Source of the DNA: Hymenobacter fodinae
GTDB lineage: Bacteria > Bacteroidota > Bacteroidia > Cytophagales > Hymenobacteraceae
Direction of reading: 5' to 3'
DNA length: 64,000 nt
Assembly (NCBI RefSeq): GCF_004745825.1
Contig: NZ_SRLA01000005.1
Coordinates: 1 to 64,000, forward strand
A program made the translations under genes and the position numbers. Below the pieces are notes generated by a model. That model ran no database searches and had not been told where the DNA came from. It saw only the letters and a program-made list of their open reading frames with translations. Shown in pieces: positions 16,779-25,750 of this stretch (its first letter is position 1; every line of letters starts with the position of its first letter).

Positions 16779-18161
16779 CTAGCGCGGGTTGACGGGCCGC
16801 GCCCGGAACAACAGCAGCCCGGCTACCAGCACGGCTCCCGTGCTCACCAGCAGCTTGCCCAGGCCGCTGAGGGCGGTGGTGGGGTCGGAGGTGCTGGTGA
16901 AAGTGTGGGTGGGCTCCTTGGCGTAGTCGGCGTGGGTGAAGGCTACTTTGTGGAAGAGGTAGGGGTAGTAGAATCCGCGCAGCGCATCGTGGTAGCGGGT
17001 GGCGCTCTGCTGGAACGCCAGGTGAGCGGGCAAATCGGTGCCAGCGAGGGCGTTGAGGCTAGTTTGGGCGTTGATGGCGGGCGAAAGCCAGTTGAGGCGG
17101 TTCACCAGCTCGTAGCGTTGGCGCAGGCCATCGGTATAGGCAGAAGCCAGTTCCTGCACCGACTGGTCGCCGAGGTGCTGGAAGGCGTAGTACCAGCGCC
17201 ACACGAAGCGCTCTTTAATAGTGGCCGTGTCACGATACTGCGGGTAGAGGGCAAAAAAGCGGTTCATGGTTTCGGTCTTGGGCTTGTCCCAGCCCCCATG
17301 AATTTCGTCGCGCTGCTTGATGGTCAGCTCCAGGCCCTGGGGCACGGGGCGGGCGGCACTTACAAACACGTTCAGCAGGCCCGGCACCAGCACCACCAGC
17401 ACCAGCCACACGCCCACCAGCGCCACGGCGTTGAAGGCCGAGGTGCGCTGCCAGCTGGTAACCAGAAAGGCCACCGCAAACCAAAACAGACAGTACAGTA
17501 CCACCAGCGCCAGCCACAGGCCTACGCGCCCATCTGGCGGCACCTGGGCCCACAACATGGCCACCCCCGACAGTACCAGCACCAGGCCCAGCACCAGCGC
17601 CACGCGGAACGCCAGCTTGGCCGCCACCAGGGTGGCGGCACTCACCGGCTGAGCTAGCAGCAGCGTCAGAATGCCCTGTTCTTTTTCGTAAGAGAGCAGA
17701 TTAAAGCAGAGGGCAATAATCAGGAGCGGAAACAGGTACACCAGCACGAAGGCCAGATCAAAGTTGCCACTAAGGGCCTTGGTGGGGTTTACGTTTTCGG
17801 AGGCGTAGAGCTGACCCTGCAGGCCTAGCAGGCGCAGCTTCACGTAGTAGGGGTTCACGTCGCGCTGGCCCAGGGCGAGGCTGGCCCAGGGCGTGGGGTG
17901 GTGCACCGCAAAGGTGGTGTGGTAGTACCCGATTTCGCCGGCATCGGCCTCGTCGGGGAACTTCACTTTCAGCTCCTCCACGTTGTGGCGGGCTAGGGCA
18001 GGCAACTCGGCCAGGTGCTGGCGCTGCCGGTTTATTTCAGAAGTGCCGTAGTAGATACCGTATAGGCCTACTAGCAGCACTAGGCTGGTTAGCAGCACTA
18101 GACCTTTGGCGGCCCTGAAGTGGCGCCACTCGGCGGCAAACAAAATCCAGAATGTCTTCAT
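16779..18161 (-). CDS. ABC transporter permease, DUF3526 family (second)
   Basis: 460 residues from ATG 18161, just downstream of the preceding stop (18166). Inner-membrane ABC-2-type permease: TM1 near 17-40, then an extracytoplasmic domain of about 100 residues (contains HHPTPWASLALGQRDVNP), then TM helices clustered at about 135-265 (includes NLLSYEKEQGILTLLLAQPVS, the usual ABC-2 core), a second large outside loop and a last TM near 430-450. It is a paralogue of the 18166-19584 protein; the two probably form a heterodimer with the 19588 ATPase. A frame extension to 18188 would overlap the upstream gene. Confidence 0.88.
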   Translation of the reverse strand: MKTFWILFAAEWRHFRAAKGLVLLTSLVLLVGLYGIYYGTSEINRQRQHLAELPALARHNVEELKVKFPDEADAGEIGYYHTTFAVHHPTPWASLALGQRDVNPYYVKLRLLGLQGQLYASENVNPTKALSGNFDLAFVLVYLFPLLIIALCFNLLSYEKEQGILTLLLAQPVSAATLVAAKLAFRVALVLGLVLVLSGVAMLWAQVPPDGRVGLWLALVVLYCLFWFAVAFLVTSWQRTSAFNAVALVGVWLVLVVLVPGLLNVFVSAARPVPQGLELTIKQRDEIHGGWDKPKTETMNRFFALYPQYRDTATIKERFVWRWYYAFQHLGDQSVQELASAYTDGLRQRYELVNRLNWLSPAINAQTSLNALAGTDLPAHLAFQQSATRYHDALRGFYYPYLFHKVAFTHADYAKEPTHTFTSTSDPTTALSGLGKLLVSTGAVLVAGLLLFRARPVNPR

Positions 18162-18165
18162 CGAC

Positions 18166-19584
18166 TTACGCAACTCTTGTGTTATCAATCACCTTCAGGC
18201 CCAGCCAGCACAGGCCCACGGCCCACAGCAACAGGGCCAGCGTGGGTACCAGCAGGTAGCCCAAGGCCCAACCCAAGGGCGGGGCTTCGTACTCGAAGGT
18301 GGGAATGGCCCGCCAGGTGGCCGCATCCAGCTTGCGCTCCTTGTCGCCGTAACCCATGCCGGCCTGCAACTGGTTAAGGCGCTGTACCAACTGGTAGCGG
18401 TAGGCTTCGGCGGCCTGCTGGAAGTGCACGTAGTGGGCAAAGTCGGAGCCAGCCAGACCCATGGAAAGCGGCCGGATAGCCTGGTAGGGGTTCAGCAGAC
18501 CCGCCCAGGTAGACAGGGCGTTTTGGCGCTCGTAGGTGCGGGTGAGGTCCGCGAAGTGCTGCTGATACACCTTGCTGGTGTAGGCTTCACTTTCGGCCAT
18601 CACCAAGCCGGCTACGCTCACGGGCAGTTCCTTTTCCGAAGTCACCCCGTACTTCTTGAGCAGGCCTTCTTTGAGCGCCGCCGAGCGCTTGTCCTGCGGA
18701 TCGTGGCCGTTGATGCCGCGCTGGGCCTGCTCGTGCACCTCGGCATCCATCTGGGCTTTGGTGATGGTGGGGAAGAGGTGGGCGCCCACGTTGGCGGTGG
18801 CTTTGGGCAGAATGATGGTGCCCAGCATCCAGCAGCCCAACAGCGTAATAAGAGCTGATCGTGCGTGCTCCTGCCAGGCCGATACTACGACCGAGCCTAC
18901 TATCCAGAGGAAGAAATACACCGCGTAGCTCAGCACGAACAGGCCTAGCCGCGTCCATACATCGGGGCTGCCGGCTACTTCTTCCTGCCCAAACAGCAGC
19001 CAAGCCGCCAGCAGCAGGGCAGGTGCTACCACCAAAGCCACCGCCCGGCCGTAGCCCGCCACCTTGCCCCAGGCCACTTGCCGCAGCGACACGCCTTGGC
19101 TCAGCAGCAGCTTGAGGGTACCAGTTTCGCGCTCTTCGGTGAAGGCACTAAAGCACAGGAATATAATCAGCAGGGGCACCAGCTGTTGCAGCACGAAGGC
19201 AACCGTCAGCTCCCCGAACCGGATGAGGGAGCCCGACTGCTGAGCCTGGCTGAAGTTGACGCTGTTCTGCTGGTGGGCCTCCAGAAACACGGAGGCCCCG
19301 GTAAACGAATCCAGCCCCGAGTCAAGCAAACTCAGGCCCGACTTTGGCCGGAAGGCAAAGGAGCCGTAGTGTGCCACCCGGTGGGGGTGGCGGTTAGGTT
19401 GGTGGTGGAATTGGTCATTTACGGTTTGCTGGGCCACGGCGCGCTCCTGCTGCAGGGTGCGGTACCTGGCCCGGCCCACCAGCGTGGCGGCCAGCAACAG
19501 GCCTAGCACCAGCACGCTCAGCACCACGAAGCGTCGGTCGCGCAGGGTGCTCACAAACTCTTTCTGGGCAATGCTCTGCATCAT
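18166..19584 (-). CDS. ABC transporter permease, DUF3526 family (first)
   Basis: 472 residues with the same architecture as its neighbour: TM1 at 20-38, a first outside domain (about 45-150, with HYGSFAFRPKSGLSLLDSGL), a helix bundle containing FSAFTEERETGTLKLLLSQGVS (the ABC-2 signature helix and loop), a second outside domain (about 275-420) and a C-terminal TM (445-465). It starts 3 bases from the ATPase gene stop, so the two are almost certainly co-translated. DUF3526 permeases are known in Bacteroidota and myxobacteria as paired subunits; the substrate is not established. Confidence 0.88.
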   Translation of the reverse strand: MMQSIAQKEFVSTLRDRRFVVLSVLVLGLLLAATLVGRARYRTLQQERAVAQQTVNDQFHHQPNRHPHRVAHYGSFAFRPKSGLSLLDSGLDSFTGASVFLEAHQQNSVNFSQAQQSGSLIRFGELTVAFVLQQLVPLLIIFLCFSAFTEERETGTLKLLLSQGVSLRQVAWGKVAGYGRAVALVVAPALLLAAWLLFGQEEVAGSPDVWTRLGLFVLSYAVYFFLWIVGSVVVSAWQEHARSALITLLGCWMLGTIILPKATANVGAHLFPTITKAQMDAEVHEQAQRGINGHDPQDKRSAALKEGLLKKYGVTSEKELPVSVAGLVMAESEAYTSKVYQQHFADLTRTYERQNALSTWAGLLNPYQAIRPLSMGLAGSDFAHYVHFQQAAEAYRYQLVQRLNQLQAGMGYGDKERKLDAATWRAIPTFEYEAPPLGWALGYLLVPTLALLLWAVGLCWLGLKVIDNTRVA

Positions 19585-19587
19585 GGG

Positions 19588-20295
19588 CTAGTGGGTGTAG
19601 TGGAGGTAAAGCTGCTCCAGCTCGTTGGCGTTGAGCAGGGTGGTGGGGCGCACGTCCACCAATTCACCCTCGCGCATAATGCCCACCCGGGTGCCCACTT
19701 CCTTGGCCCGGAAAATATCGTGGGTGGCCATGAACACGGCCGTGCCCTGCCCGCTAAGCTGGCGCAGCAGCTCCGAAAACTCATTGCTGGCTTTGGGGTC
19801 GAGGCCGGAGGTGGGCTCATCGAGCAGCAGTACTTTGGCGTGCTTGGCCACCGCAATGGCAATGCCCACTTTCTGGCGCATGCCCTTGGAGTAGGTGCCT
19901 ACCCGGCGTTGCACCGCCTCGGCGGGCAGGCCGGCGTGCTCCAGGTAGCGGCGCAGTTCGCTTTCCGCATAGGCAAAGCCCGCCAGCCGACTAAACAAGT
20001 TCAAGTTCTCCAGGCCAGTCAGGTGGGGGTAGAGCATTACGTTCTCCGGAATGTAGGCCAGGTGCTGCTTGATTTCCAGCGGGTTCTTGGCCACTTCCAG
20101 CCCGTTGATGTACGCCGCGCCCGAGGTAGGCTGCACAAACCCCAGAAACAGGTTGATGGTGGTGGACTTGCCCGCCCCATTCTGCCCGAGTAGGCAGAAC
20201 ACTTCCCCCGCTTCAATCTGCAGGTTTAGTCCCCGCAAGGCCAGCTTATCGGGGTACTGCTTGCGCAAGTCCTTGGCTTCTAAAATGTACGTCAT
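19588..20295 (-). CDS. ABC transporter ATP-binding protein of the DUF3526 system
   Basis: 235 residues from ATG 20295 (MTYILEAKDLRKQYPDKLAL), the normal N-terminus for this family; the frame is open to 20430 through part of a repeat, which is not protein-like. Walker A GQNGAGKST, Q-loop region, signature YSKGMRQ (in place of LSGGQ, as common in ABC-2 exporters such as NosF), Walker B LLLDEPTSGLD and switch His in ATHD. It powers the two permeases that follow directly. It may be transcribed from its own promoter, because a 150-base palindromic repeat separates it from the TonB receptor gene. Confidence 0.93.
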   Translation of the reverse strand: MTYILEAKDLRKQYPDKLALRGLNLQIEAGEVFCLLGQNGAGKSTTINLFLGFVQPTSGAAYINGLEVAKNPLEIKQHLAYIPENVMLYPHLTGLENLNLFSRLAGFAYAESELRRYLEHAGLPAEAVQRRVGTYSKGMRQKVGIAIAVAKHAKVLLLDEPTSGLDPKASNEFSELLRQLSGQGTAVFMATHDIFRAKEVGTRVGIMREGELVDVRPTTLLNANELEQLYLHYTH

Positions 20296-20320
20296 TCGCA
20301 GTGTGATTGATGTTTTTATT

Positions 20321-20475
20321 ACTAGAGGTAATCTAGTTCCCCTCCTTGGAAAGGAGGGGCTAGGGGTGGTTGACCGGAGCGTTGCACGTCTATTAGAGTC
20401 TAGTTCAAGTTGCTGTTCTAGGCCAGTCAACCACCCCTCACCCCTCCTCAGCTGAGGAGGGGAACTAGTTCTAGT
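20321..20475. repeat. Nested palindromic intergenic repeat
   Basis: Two arms that are inverted copies (about 20333-20374 and 20426-20468, core GGGGTGGTTGAC / GTCAACCACCCC). Each arm itself contains a hairpin (CCCCTCCTT...AAGGAGGGG and CCCCTCCTCAGCTGAGGAGGGG). Flanks are CTAG-rich. It lies between the TonB receptor gene and the ABC ATPase gene. This nested structure is typical of small non-coding dispersed elements; no ORF inside. Confidence 0.75.
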
Positions 20476-20507
20476 CTATAGCTCTTCGTGTGCTCCAAGC
20501 CAAACCT

Positions 20508-22937
20508 TTAGAAGGAATACCCCAGGGTCGCCATGAAATTGCGGGGGGCGCCGGGGCTGGCGCGGAAGAAATCGTAGCCGCCGACGAAGTAATACTTGTC
20601 GAACACGTTGTTGAGGTTGGCGTGGAAGTTGAACCGGCCCGTATTGTAGAATAGGGCCACGTCGGCCACGGTGTAGCTAGGCCAGTGGCCCCAGTACAGC
20701 TCGCCGGTGCCCACTGCCCGAATCTGGTTTTCGGTGCGGCGCTGGCCTACGTGGTTGCCGCCTACAGCAATGCCCAGCCCGCGCAGGGCCGGCGTGGTAA
20801 AGGTGTACTTGGCCCACAGCCCCCCCGAGTGCTTGGGCGCGTTGGCCAGCGGCTGGCCATTTTCGGCCGGGAGGTCGGCCTGCAGCACTTCGGTGTGGTT
20901 GAAGGCATAGGCGGCGTTCAGGCTCAGGTTGGGGAGCACGTTGCCGGTAACTTCTACTTCCGCGCCGCGCGAGCGGGCCTGTCCGTTTTGACGGTAAACC
21001 GGGGCCCCATCGGCCGTCAGCGAGCCGGTGCTGACCAGTTGATTGCGCTTCACAATCTGGTAGGCTGCCACGGTGCCAAATAGGGCCTTATTGAAGAATT
21101 CGCCCTTCAGACCAGTTTCTACCTGGTAGCTAGTTTCGGGGCTGAAGGCCGTGCTGCGGCCGTAGCGCTCGGGGAAGCGGATGTACTCGGGCTTGAGCGG
21201 CCGGAAGCCGGAGCTGTAGCTGACGAAGTAGTTCAGGTTATCACGTAGGGCATAGGTAAGGCCGGCACGGGGCAGCAGCTTGCGCTGCGGAATGGTGGTG
21301 GAGCCGTCACCGTAGTCGCGCTCATCGGCAAACAGCTCGTAGCGCAGGCTCAGCAGCAGGCCTAGGCGCGAGGTGACATCTACTTGGTCCTGGGCGTAGA
21401 GGCCTACGGTGTGGTACACGGAGTTGATGTAGTCAACGAAGAACTGGGGCAGGGGCCGGCGAACGTACTTCGTGGGGTCCTGGATTTCGTAAAGCGGGCT
21501 TTTCAGGTCGAATGTCAGGGGCGTAGCCACGCCGTTCACCAGCTTCTGTCGGGCCTCAAACATGGTGCTCTGCTTGTCGGTGTTGAAGCGGATGTAGTCG
21601 GCCCCAACTACTACTTTGTGGGCCAGAGAGCCCGTGTTGCGGCTCAGCGAGAAGTAGCCCGACAGGTTTTTGGTGTATTCCTCGGCCCGGCGGTCGAAGT
21701 AGCGCAGGTTCATCACCGTATTGGCGGGCGCATCGGCGTAGCTGTTTAGGGTGCGGTGTTCGCTCAGGTTCTCGTTGTAGGTGAAGTCGAGGTAAGAGGC
21801 GTTGAACGAGAGCCAGTCGGTGAATTTGTGGGTGAGCGAGGCGTTGAGGTAGGTGGTGTTGGTGCGGAAATAGTCGCTGGGCTGGCTCAGGGTGAAGGAG
21901 CGGGGCACGGCGTACAAGTCATTACCCTTGATTGGCAGGCCCCGGTCGAGGTAGCCATCAATGTGGGTGTACACCAACTCGGCATTCAGTGTGGTTTTGG
22001 GCGATACCAGAAACGTCACGGTGGGCGCAATCATCAGCGACTTCGTGTCATTCACGTCCCGGAAGGTGTTGGTTTTCTCGTAGCCTGCATTGAAGCGGTA
22101 GAGCAGGTTTTTCTGCTCGTTCAGGGGGCCGGTGAAGTCAACAGTGGAGCGGATGGCGTTGAAGCTGCCGGTGGAGAAGGTCACCGCCTTGCGGTCTACA
22201 TCAAGCGGCTTTTTGGTCACCATGTTGATGGTGCCGCCGGGGTTGATGTCGCCAAACAAAGCTGCACCGGGTCCTTTCAGAACTTCCACGCGCTCCAGAT
22301 TCACGGTGAGCGGCGCTTGCGTGAACGAGTTGCCGTAGCTGAAGCCGGAGCGCAGACCGTTCAGGAGGCGGAAGCCGCTCTCGTAGCCGTTTCGGAAGCC
22401 CCGAATTGTAAAGTCATCGTAGTGGGAGTACTGGGTTACGCCGGCCACGTTGCGCACCGTCTCGGTAAGGCGGTAGGCCTGCCGGTCTTCCATCAGCTCC
22501 TTGGTCACCGTAGAAATGGACTGCGGCACGTCAATGAGGGCCGTGGCTGTACGGGTCCCCACAAAGCTATAGTCGCTCTTGTAACTGGTTTCCTTGCGGC
22601 CCAGTACCTCCACTTCCTGCAGGGCATTGGTGCTGCTCTGCAGCGTAAAATCAACAGTTATGTTTGGGGTTTCGAGGCTCAGCACCACCGTGCGGCGCTG
22701 CTCCTGGTGGCCTAGGCTGCGGGTAATGAGGGTGTACTCGGCCAAGGGGAGTTGATCAAGCGAAAACTTGCCATCAGCCCCGGTCAGGGATATAAAGCGG
22801 CCGGTATGTTCTACCACAGTAACCCCATCTAGGGCCTGGCCGGCCGGGTTGGTCACGCGCCCGGTAATGCGGCCCAGGGTTTGGGCCGACGCCAGCAGAG
22901 GAAAAAACAATAGCAGAAAGACTAAAAGTCGGGACAT
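20508..22937 (-). CDS. TonB-dependent siderophore-type receptor
   Basis: 809 residues from ATG 22937, chosen because it begins a signal peptide (MSRLLVFLLLFFPLLASAQ). Order: carboxypeptidase-regulatory-like domain (about 20-105, ITGRVTNPAGQALDGVTV), plug (about 125-235, including VPQSISTVTKELMEDR and GDINPGGTINMVTKKP), then a 22-strand-type barrel to a C-terminal Phe (ATLGYSF). The plug features are those of FhuA/FecA-like ferric-siderophore receptors. It imports a large ligand across the outer membrane with TonB energy. It is preceded by a His-rich secreted protein and followed by an ABC exporter-like system. No Fur-like box was identified by eye. Confidence 0.9.
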   Translation of the reverse strand: MSRLLVFLLLFFPLLASAQTLGRITGRVTNPAGQALDGVTVVEHTGRFISLTGADGKFSLDQLPLAEYTLITRSLGHQEQRRTVVLSLETPNITVDFTLQSSTNALQEVEVLGRKETSYKSDYSFVGTRTATALIDVPQSISTVTKELMEDRQAYRLTETVRNVAGVTQYSHYDDFTIRGFRNGYESGFRLLNGLRSGFSYGNSFTQAPLTVNLERVEVLKGPGAALFGDINPGGTINMVTKKPLDVDRKAVTFSTGSFNAIRSTVDFTGPLNEQKNLLYRFNAGYEKTNTFRDVNDTKSLMIAPTVTFLVSPKTTLNAELVYTHIDGYLDRGLPIKGNDLYAVPRSFTLSQPSDYFRTNTTYLNASLTHKFTDWLSFNASYLDFTYNENLSEHRTLNSYADAPANTVMNLRYFDRRAEEYTKNLSGYFSLSRNTGSLAHKVVVGADYIRFNTDKQSTMFEARQKLVNGVATPLTFDLKSPLYEIQDPTKYVRRPLPQFFVDYINSVYHTVGLYAQDQVDVTSRLGLLLSLRYELFADERDYGDGSTTIPQRKLLPRAGLTYALRDNLNYFVSYSSGFRPLKPEYIRFPERYGRSTAFSPETSYQVETGLKGEFFNKALFGTVAAYQIVKRNQLVSTGSLTADGAPVYRQNGQARSRGAEVEVTGNVLPNLSLNAAYAFNHTEVLQADLPAENGQPLANAPKHSGGLWAKYTFTTPALRGLGIAVGGNHVGQRRTENQIRAVGTGELYWGHWPSYTVADVALFYNTGRFNFHANLNNVFDKYYFVGGYDFFRASPGAPRNFMATLGYSF

Positions 22938-23222
22938 AGAAAAAGGGCGTGCCGGACCAGTGAGCAGCAATGGCTCCTGGCGGTGCAGACATGAAGAATG
23001 AAGGGGAGGGGAATGATGAAGCCATGCCCATGCGGCCAATGGAGCGCACGGTACCCAGTGCTCACCTGAGGGACAGGGCGCACAATGACCTACTCGGAAA
23101 ACAAGGGCGCGGCTCTACCTCGACAGTTGGTGTAGACGGGCGCAACTGAACTAGTGAGGGTGTTATGCACCCGCTAGGCCACTCCCATGAAGGCAGGAGT
23201 GAGCAAGAAATAAAGCTGGTAT

Positions 23223-23570
23223 CTAGGCCCGGGCGGGCGGACCGCGCAGCGAAGCGCCGTCGAGCAGATGCAGGGTAGGTGCCTCGGAGGCCGGTACCCG
23301 GTAGCGCGCAAACTGCAGTTCCCGCATTACCTCCGTCAGCCTAACGGGGTCAGCGGATTGAAAGGGTACATCGTACAGCTGCTCGGTGTGGCAGTGCAGG
23401 TGCTGGGCCGTGAGCACTTTCTTGCCGGCGGCCTTGCCTTGCTGCGGAATAGCTACCTCTTTAGTGGTATGCTGGTGGAAGTGCAGGCGCAACAAGGCAG
23501 CTTCCGGGGTTAGCACCCGGGCCAGCAGCAGTAATAGCCACCATGCTACTATGTTTCGTTGTTTGAGCAA
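23223..23570 (-). CDS. Small secreted His-rich protein
   Basis: 115 residues, not recognised. A hydrophobic N-terminus (about 7-26) is a signal peptide or anchor. The mature part holds two His clusters (LHFHQHTT and QHLHCHTEQ), suggesting metal or haem binding. Its stop lies 285 bases before the TonB receptor start on the same strand, so it probably belongs to the same metal-uptake locus. A perfect 23-bp inverted repeat sits 31 bases upstream of its start. Metal binding is inferred from composition only. Confidence 0.65.
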   Translation of the reverse strand: MLKQRNIVAWWLLLLLARVLTPEAALLRLHFHQHTTKEVAIPQQGKAAGKKVLTAQHLHCHTEQLYDVPFQSADPVRLTEVMRELQFARYRVPASEAPTLHLLDGASLRGPPARA

Positions 23571-23600
23571 GCCTTACACCATGCAGATGAAGAACAAATG

Positions 23601-23653
23601 TAGGCATTGCTTTTATTCTTGCATCAATGCTGCAAGAATAAAAGCAATGCCTA
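23601..23653. promoter_or_regulatory. Perfect 23-bp inverted repeat
   Basis: 23601-23623 and 23631-23653 are exact inverted copies separated by 7 bases. It lies 47 bases past the stop of the GH15 gene and 31 bases upstream of the His-rich protein start, both on the minus strand. It could be the GH15 terminator, but the strand continuation lacks a clear T run; alternatively it is an operator or RNA hairpin in front of the metal-uptake genes. Confidence 0.55.
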
Positions 23654-23699
23654 CTGCTGAGCTTGGCTTAAACACAAGGCGGTTTGCTGAGGCTTAGAC

Positions 23700-25550
23700 C
23701 TAGACGAACTGGTGGCCGCCCACGGTGCCGTTGTGACGGGCATCCAAGTCGCGGTTAAGCTGGAAGGCCGTACTAATGAGAGCCAGGTGGGTAAAGGCCT
23801 GGGGGTAATTGCCGATCTGTTCCCCTTGCGGCCCAATCTGCTCGGAGTAGAGGCCTAGGGGGCTGGCAAAGCCCAGCAACTTCTCAAACAGTAAACGGGC
23901 CTTATCCAGCTCGCCGCCTCTGGAAAGGTTTTCAATGTACCAGAATGAGCACATGGTAAACGTGCCTTCCTCGCCGGTGAGGCCGTCGGTGGCGCCGCCC
24001 TCGGCGTGGTAGCGGAACATCAGCGAATCAAGGAGCAACTCCTTCTCAATGGCGCGCATAGTCGACTGCCACCGTGGTTCGGCGGGGCTAAACATGCGCA
24101 TGAGGGGCAGGAGCAGCACGGCGGCATCAATAACCTGGCTGCCCTTGTGCTGCACGAAGGCCTGCTTCTCCTCGCTCCAGAAGTTGTGGTATACCTCCTC
24201 ATAAATCTCGTCGCGCACCCGCAGCCACTCTACCAGCGGCGCCGGAAACGACCGGTCGCGGGCAATGCGGATGGCCCGGTCTAGGGCTACCCAGCACATC
24301 ATCTTGCCCGAAAGAAACTCCCGCTCTTGGTCGCGCACCTCCCAAATACCATGGTCGGGGCGGCGCCAATTCTCCACCACGTAGGTAGCTAAGCGGCAGA
24401 CCTGCTGCCAGAAGTCGTAGGTGATGCCGCCACCGTACTTGTTGTAGAGGTAAATGGTATCCATCAGCTCCCCATAGATATCCAGCTGAAACTGCTTAGC
24501 CGCGCCGTTGCCTATGCGCACCGGCTGAGAGTCGCGGTAGCCGCTGAGGTGGCCTAGCTCCAATTCGGGCAGGTCGGCGGTGCCATCAACGGCGTACATG
24601 AGCTGCAGGTCGCCGGCATCGGTAAGCTCCTGGCAGCGCTGCATAATCCAGCGTAAAAAGGCTTTGGACTCTTGCGTAAAGCCCAGCCGCAGGAAAGCGT
24701 ACATAGTGAAGGCCGCGTCCCTGATCCAGGTGTAGCGGTAGTCCCAGTTTCGCTCTCCGCCGGGGCTTTCTGGCAAGGCAAACGTGGCGGCGGCGACCGT
24801 AGAGCCGTGCTGCAGTGAGGTAAGTAGCTTCAGGGTAATGGCAGAGCGAAGCACAGTTTCGCGCCAGCGGCCGGTGTACGTGCTGCTGTCCACCCACTCG
24901 CGCCAGAAACTCAGGGTGTCCTCAAAGGCTGCTTCCGTGTAGTGGCCTAGGTCGCGGGCAATAAAGGTAGAGTCGTCGACGGGAGTTGCCTCAATCACGA
25001 AGCTGGCCGTTTCGCCGGCGTGCAGGCGCCAGCTACCAGTAGCATCTACTTGGTCGGCCAACTCAAAGGGTTGGTTCCCCAACAGCCGGAACTGAAATCC
25101 ATCGTCGCCGTGGCTCTTAAACAGGATGGAGCCATCCGCCTGCGGCTGGGCCTCGTGGGCAGTGCGGGCATAATCAAAGCGCGGACTGCAGCGCATCTGA
25201 AACTCCATAGTGCCTTTGATAACGCGCACTGTGCGCACCACGGCGCAATTCTGTGCGTGGCGCTTCACGGGCATGAAGTCAGTGAGTTCCGCAATGCCTT
25301 CACCGGTGAAAAAGCGGGTCAGCAGAATACCCGTATCTGGCAAGTACAGCTGCTTGCTCCGCACATCATCGCCCACAGGCTGCAGGAGCCAGGAGCCACC
25401 TTTCTTGGCATCTAGTAAAGCCGCGAAAATGGTGGGGGAGTCGAAGCGGGTGAAGGGCAGATAGTCGAGGGAGCCCACCTTCGACACCAGCGCTACGGTG
25501 TGCAGGTTGCCAATCAGGCCATAGTCTTCCAGCGGCAAATAGTCGGGCAT
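23700..25550 (-). CDS. Glycoside hydrolase family 15 (glucoamylase/trehalase-like) protein
   Basis: 616 residues, full length for the stand-alone GH15 type. The N-terminal beta-sandwich (about 1-215; YGLIGNLHTVALVSKVGSLDYL) precedes an (alpha/alpha)6 barrel. Family motif WDYRYTWIRDA lies at 269-279; a second conserved block contains GYRDSQPVRIGN, and GEEGTF near 525 is in the usual catalytic-base region. No signal peptide, so cytoplasmic: likely hydrolysis of an alpha-glucoside such as trehalose or a maltodextrin. Substrate not decidable from sequence. Monocistronic. Confidence 0.88.
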   Translation of the reverse strand: MPDYLPLEDYGLIGNLHTVALVSKVGSLDYLPFTRFDSPTIFAALLDAKKGGSWLLQPVGDDVRSKQLYLPDTGILLTRFFTGEGIAELTDFMPVKRHAQNCAVVRTVRVIKGTMEFQMRCSPRFDYARTAHEAQPQADGSILFKSHGDDGFQFRLLGNQPFELADQVDATGSWRLHAGETASFVIEATPVDDSTFIARDLGHYTEAAFEDTLSFWREWVDSSTYTGRWRETVLRSAITLKLLTSLQHGSTVAAATFALPESPGGERNWDYRYTWIRDAAFTMYAFLRLGFTQESKAFLRWIMQRCQELTDAGDLQLMYAVDGTADLPELELGHLSGYRDSQPVRIGNGAAKQFQLDIYGELMDTIYLYNKYGGGITYDFWQQVCRLATYVVENWRRPDHGIWEVRDQEREFLSGKMMCWVALDRAIRIARDRSFPAPLVEWLRVRDEIYEEVYHNFWSEEKQAFVQHKGSQVIDAAVLLLPLMRMFSPAEPRWQSTMRAIEKELLLDSLMFRYHAEGGATDGLTGEEGTFTMCSFWYIENLSRGGELDKARLLFEKLLGFASPLGLYSEQIGPQGEQIGNYPQAFTHLALISTAFQLNRDLDARHNGTVGGHQFV

Positions 25551-25687
25551 ATATGATAGGGCTGAGGTACTGAGGAGTAAGTTCTAACGGATAACCGAGC
25601 TTAAATGCCGAGGTATGCCCGGATTTTACCCCTGTCGAACAGCGTGCCTAATGCGCACAACCTGGCCTAGCACCTAGGCAAACGCAG

Positions 25688-25722
25688 AGCAGCCGGATCA
25701 CCTCAGAGGCAATCCGGCTGCT
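25688..25722 (-). terminator. Terminator-like hairpin after the GlcG-like gene
   Basis: Perfect 11-bp stem (25688-25698 with 25712-25722), 28 bases after the minus-strand stop. The following T run is weak. Confidence 0.55.
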
Positions 25723-25750
25723 AAGCCTAGTGCGGAGGCGACCTAAGCCA

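Noticed and set aside
21756..22715. A 319-codon plus-strand frame inside the TonB receptor gene
   Set aside because: Antisense to a strongly supported receptor gene; its composition is that of a shadow frame.
23150..23170. A possible Fur-type box near the TonB receptor
   Set aside because: No convincing match to a Fur/Zur palindrome was found by eye in 22938-23222.
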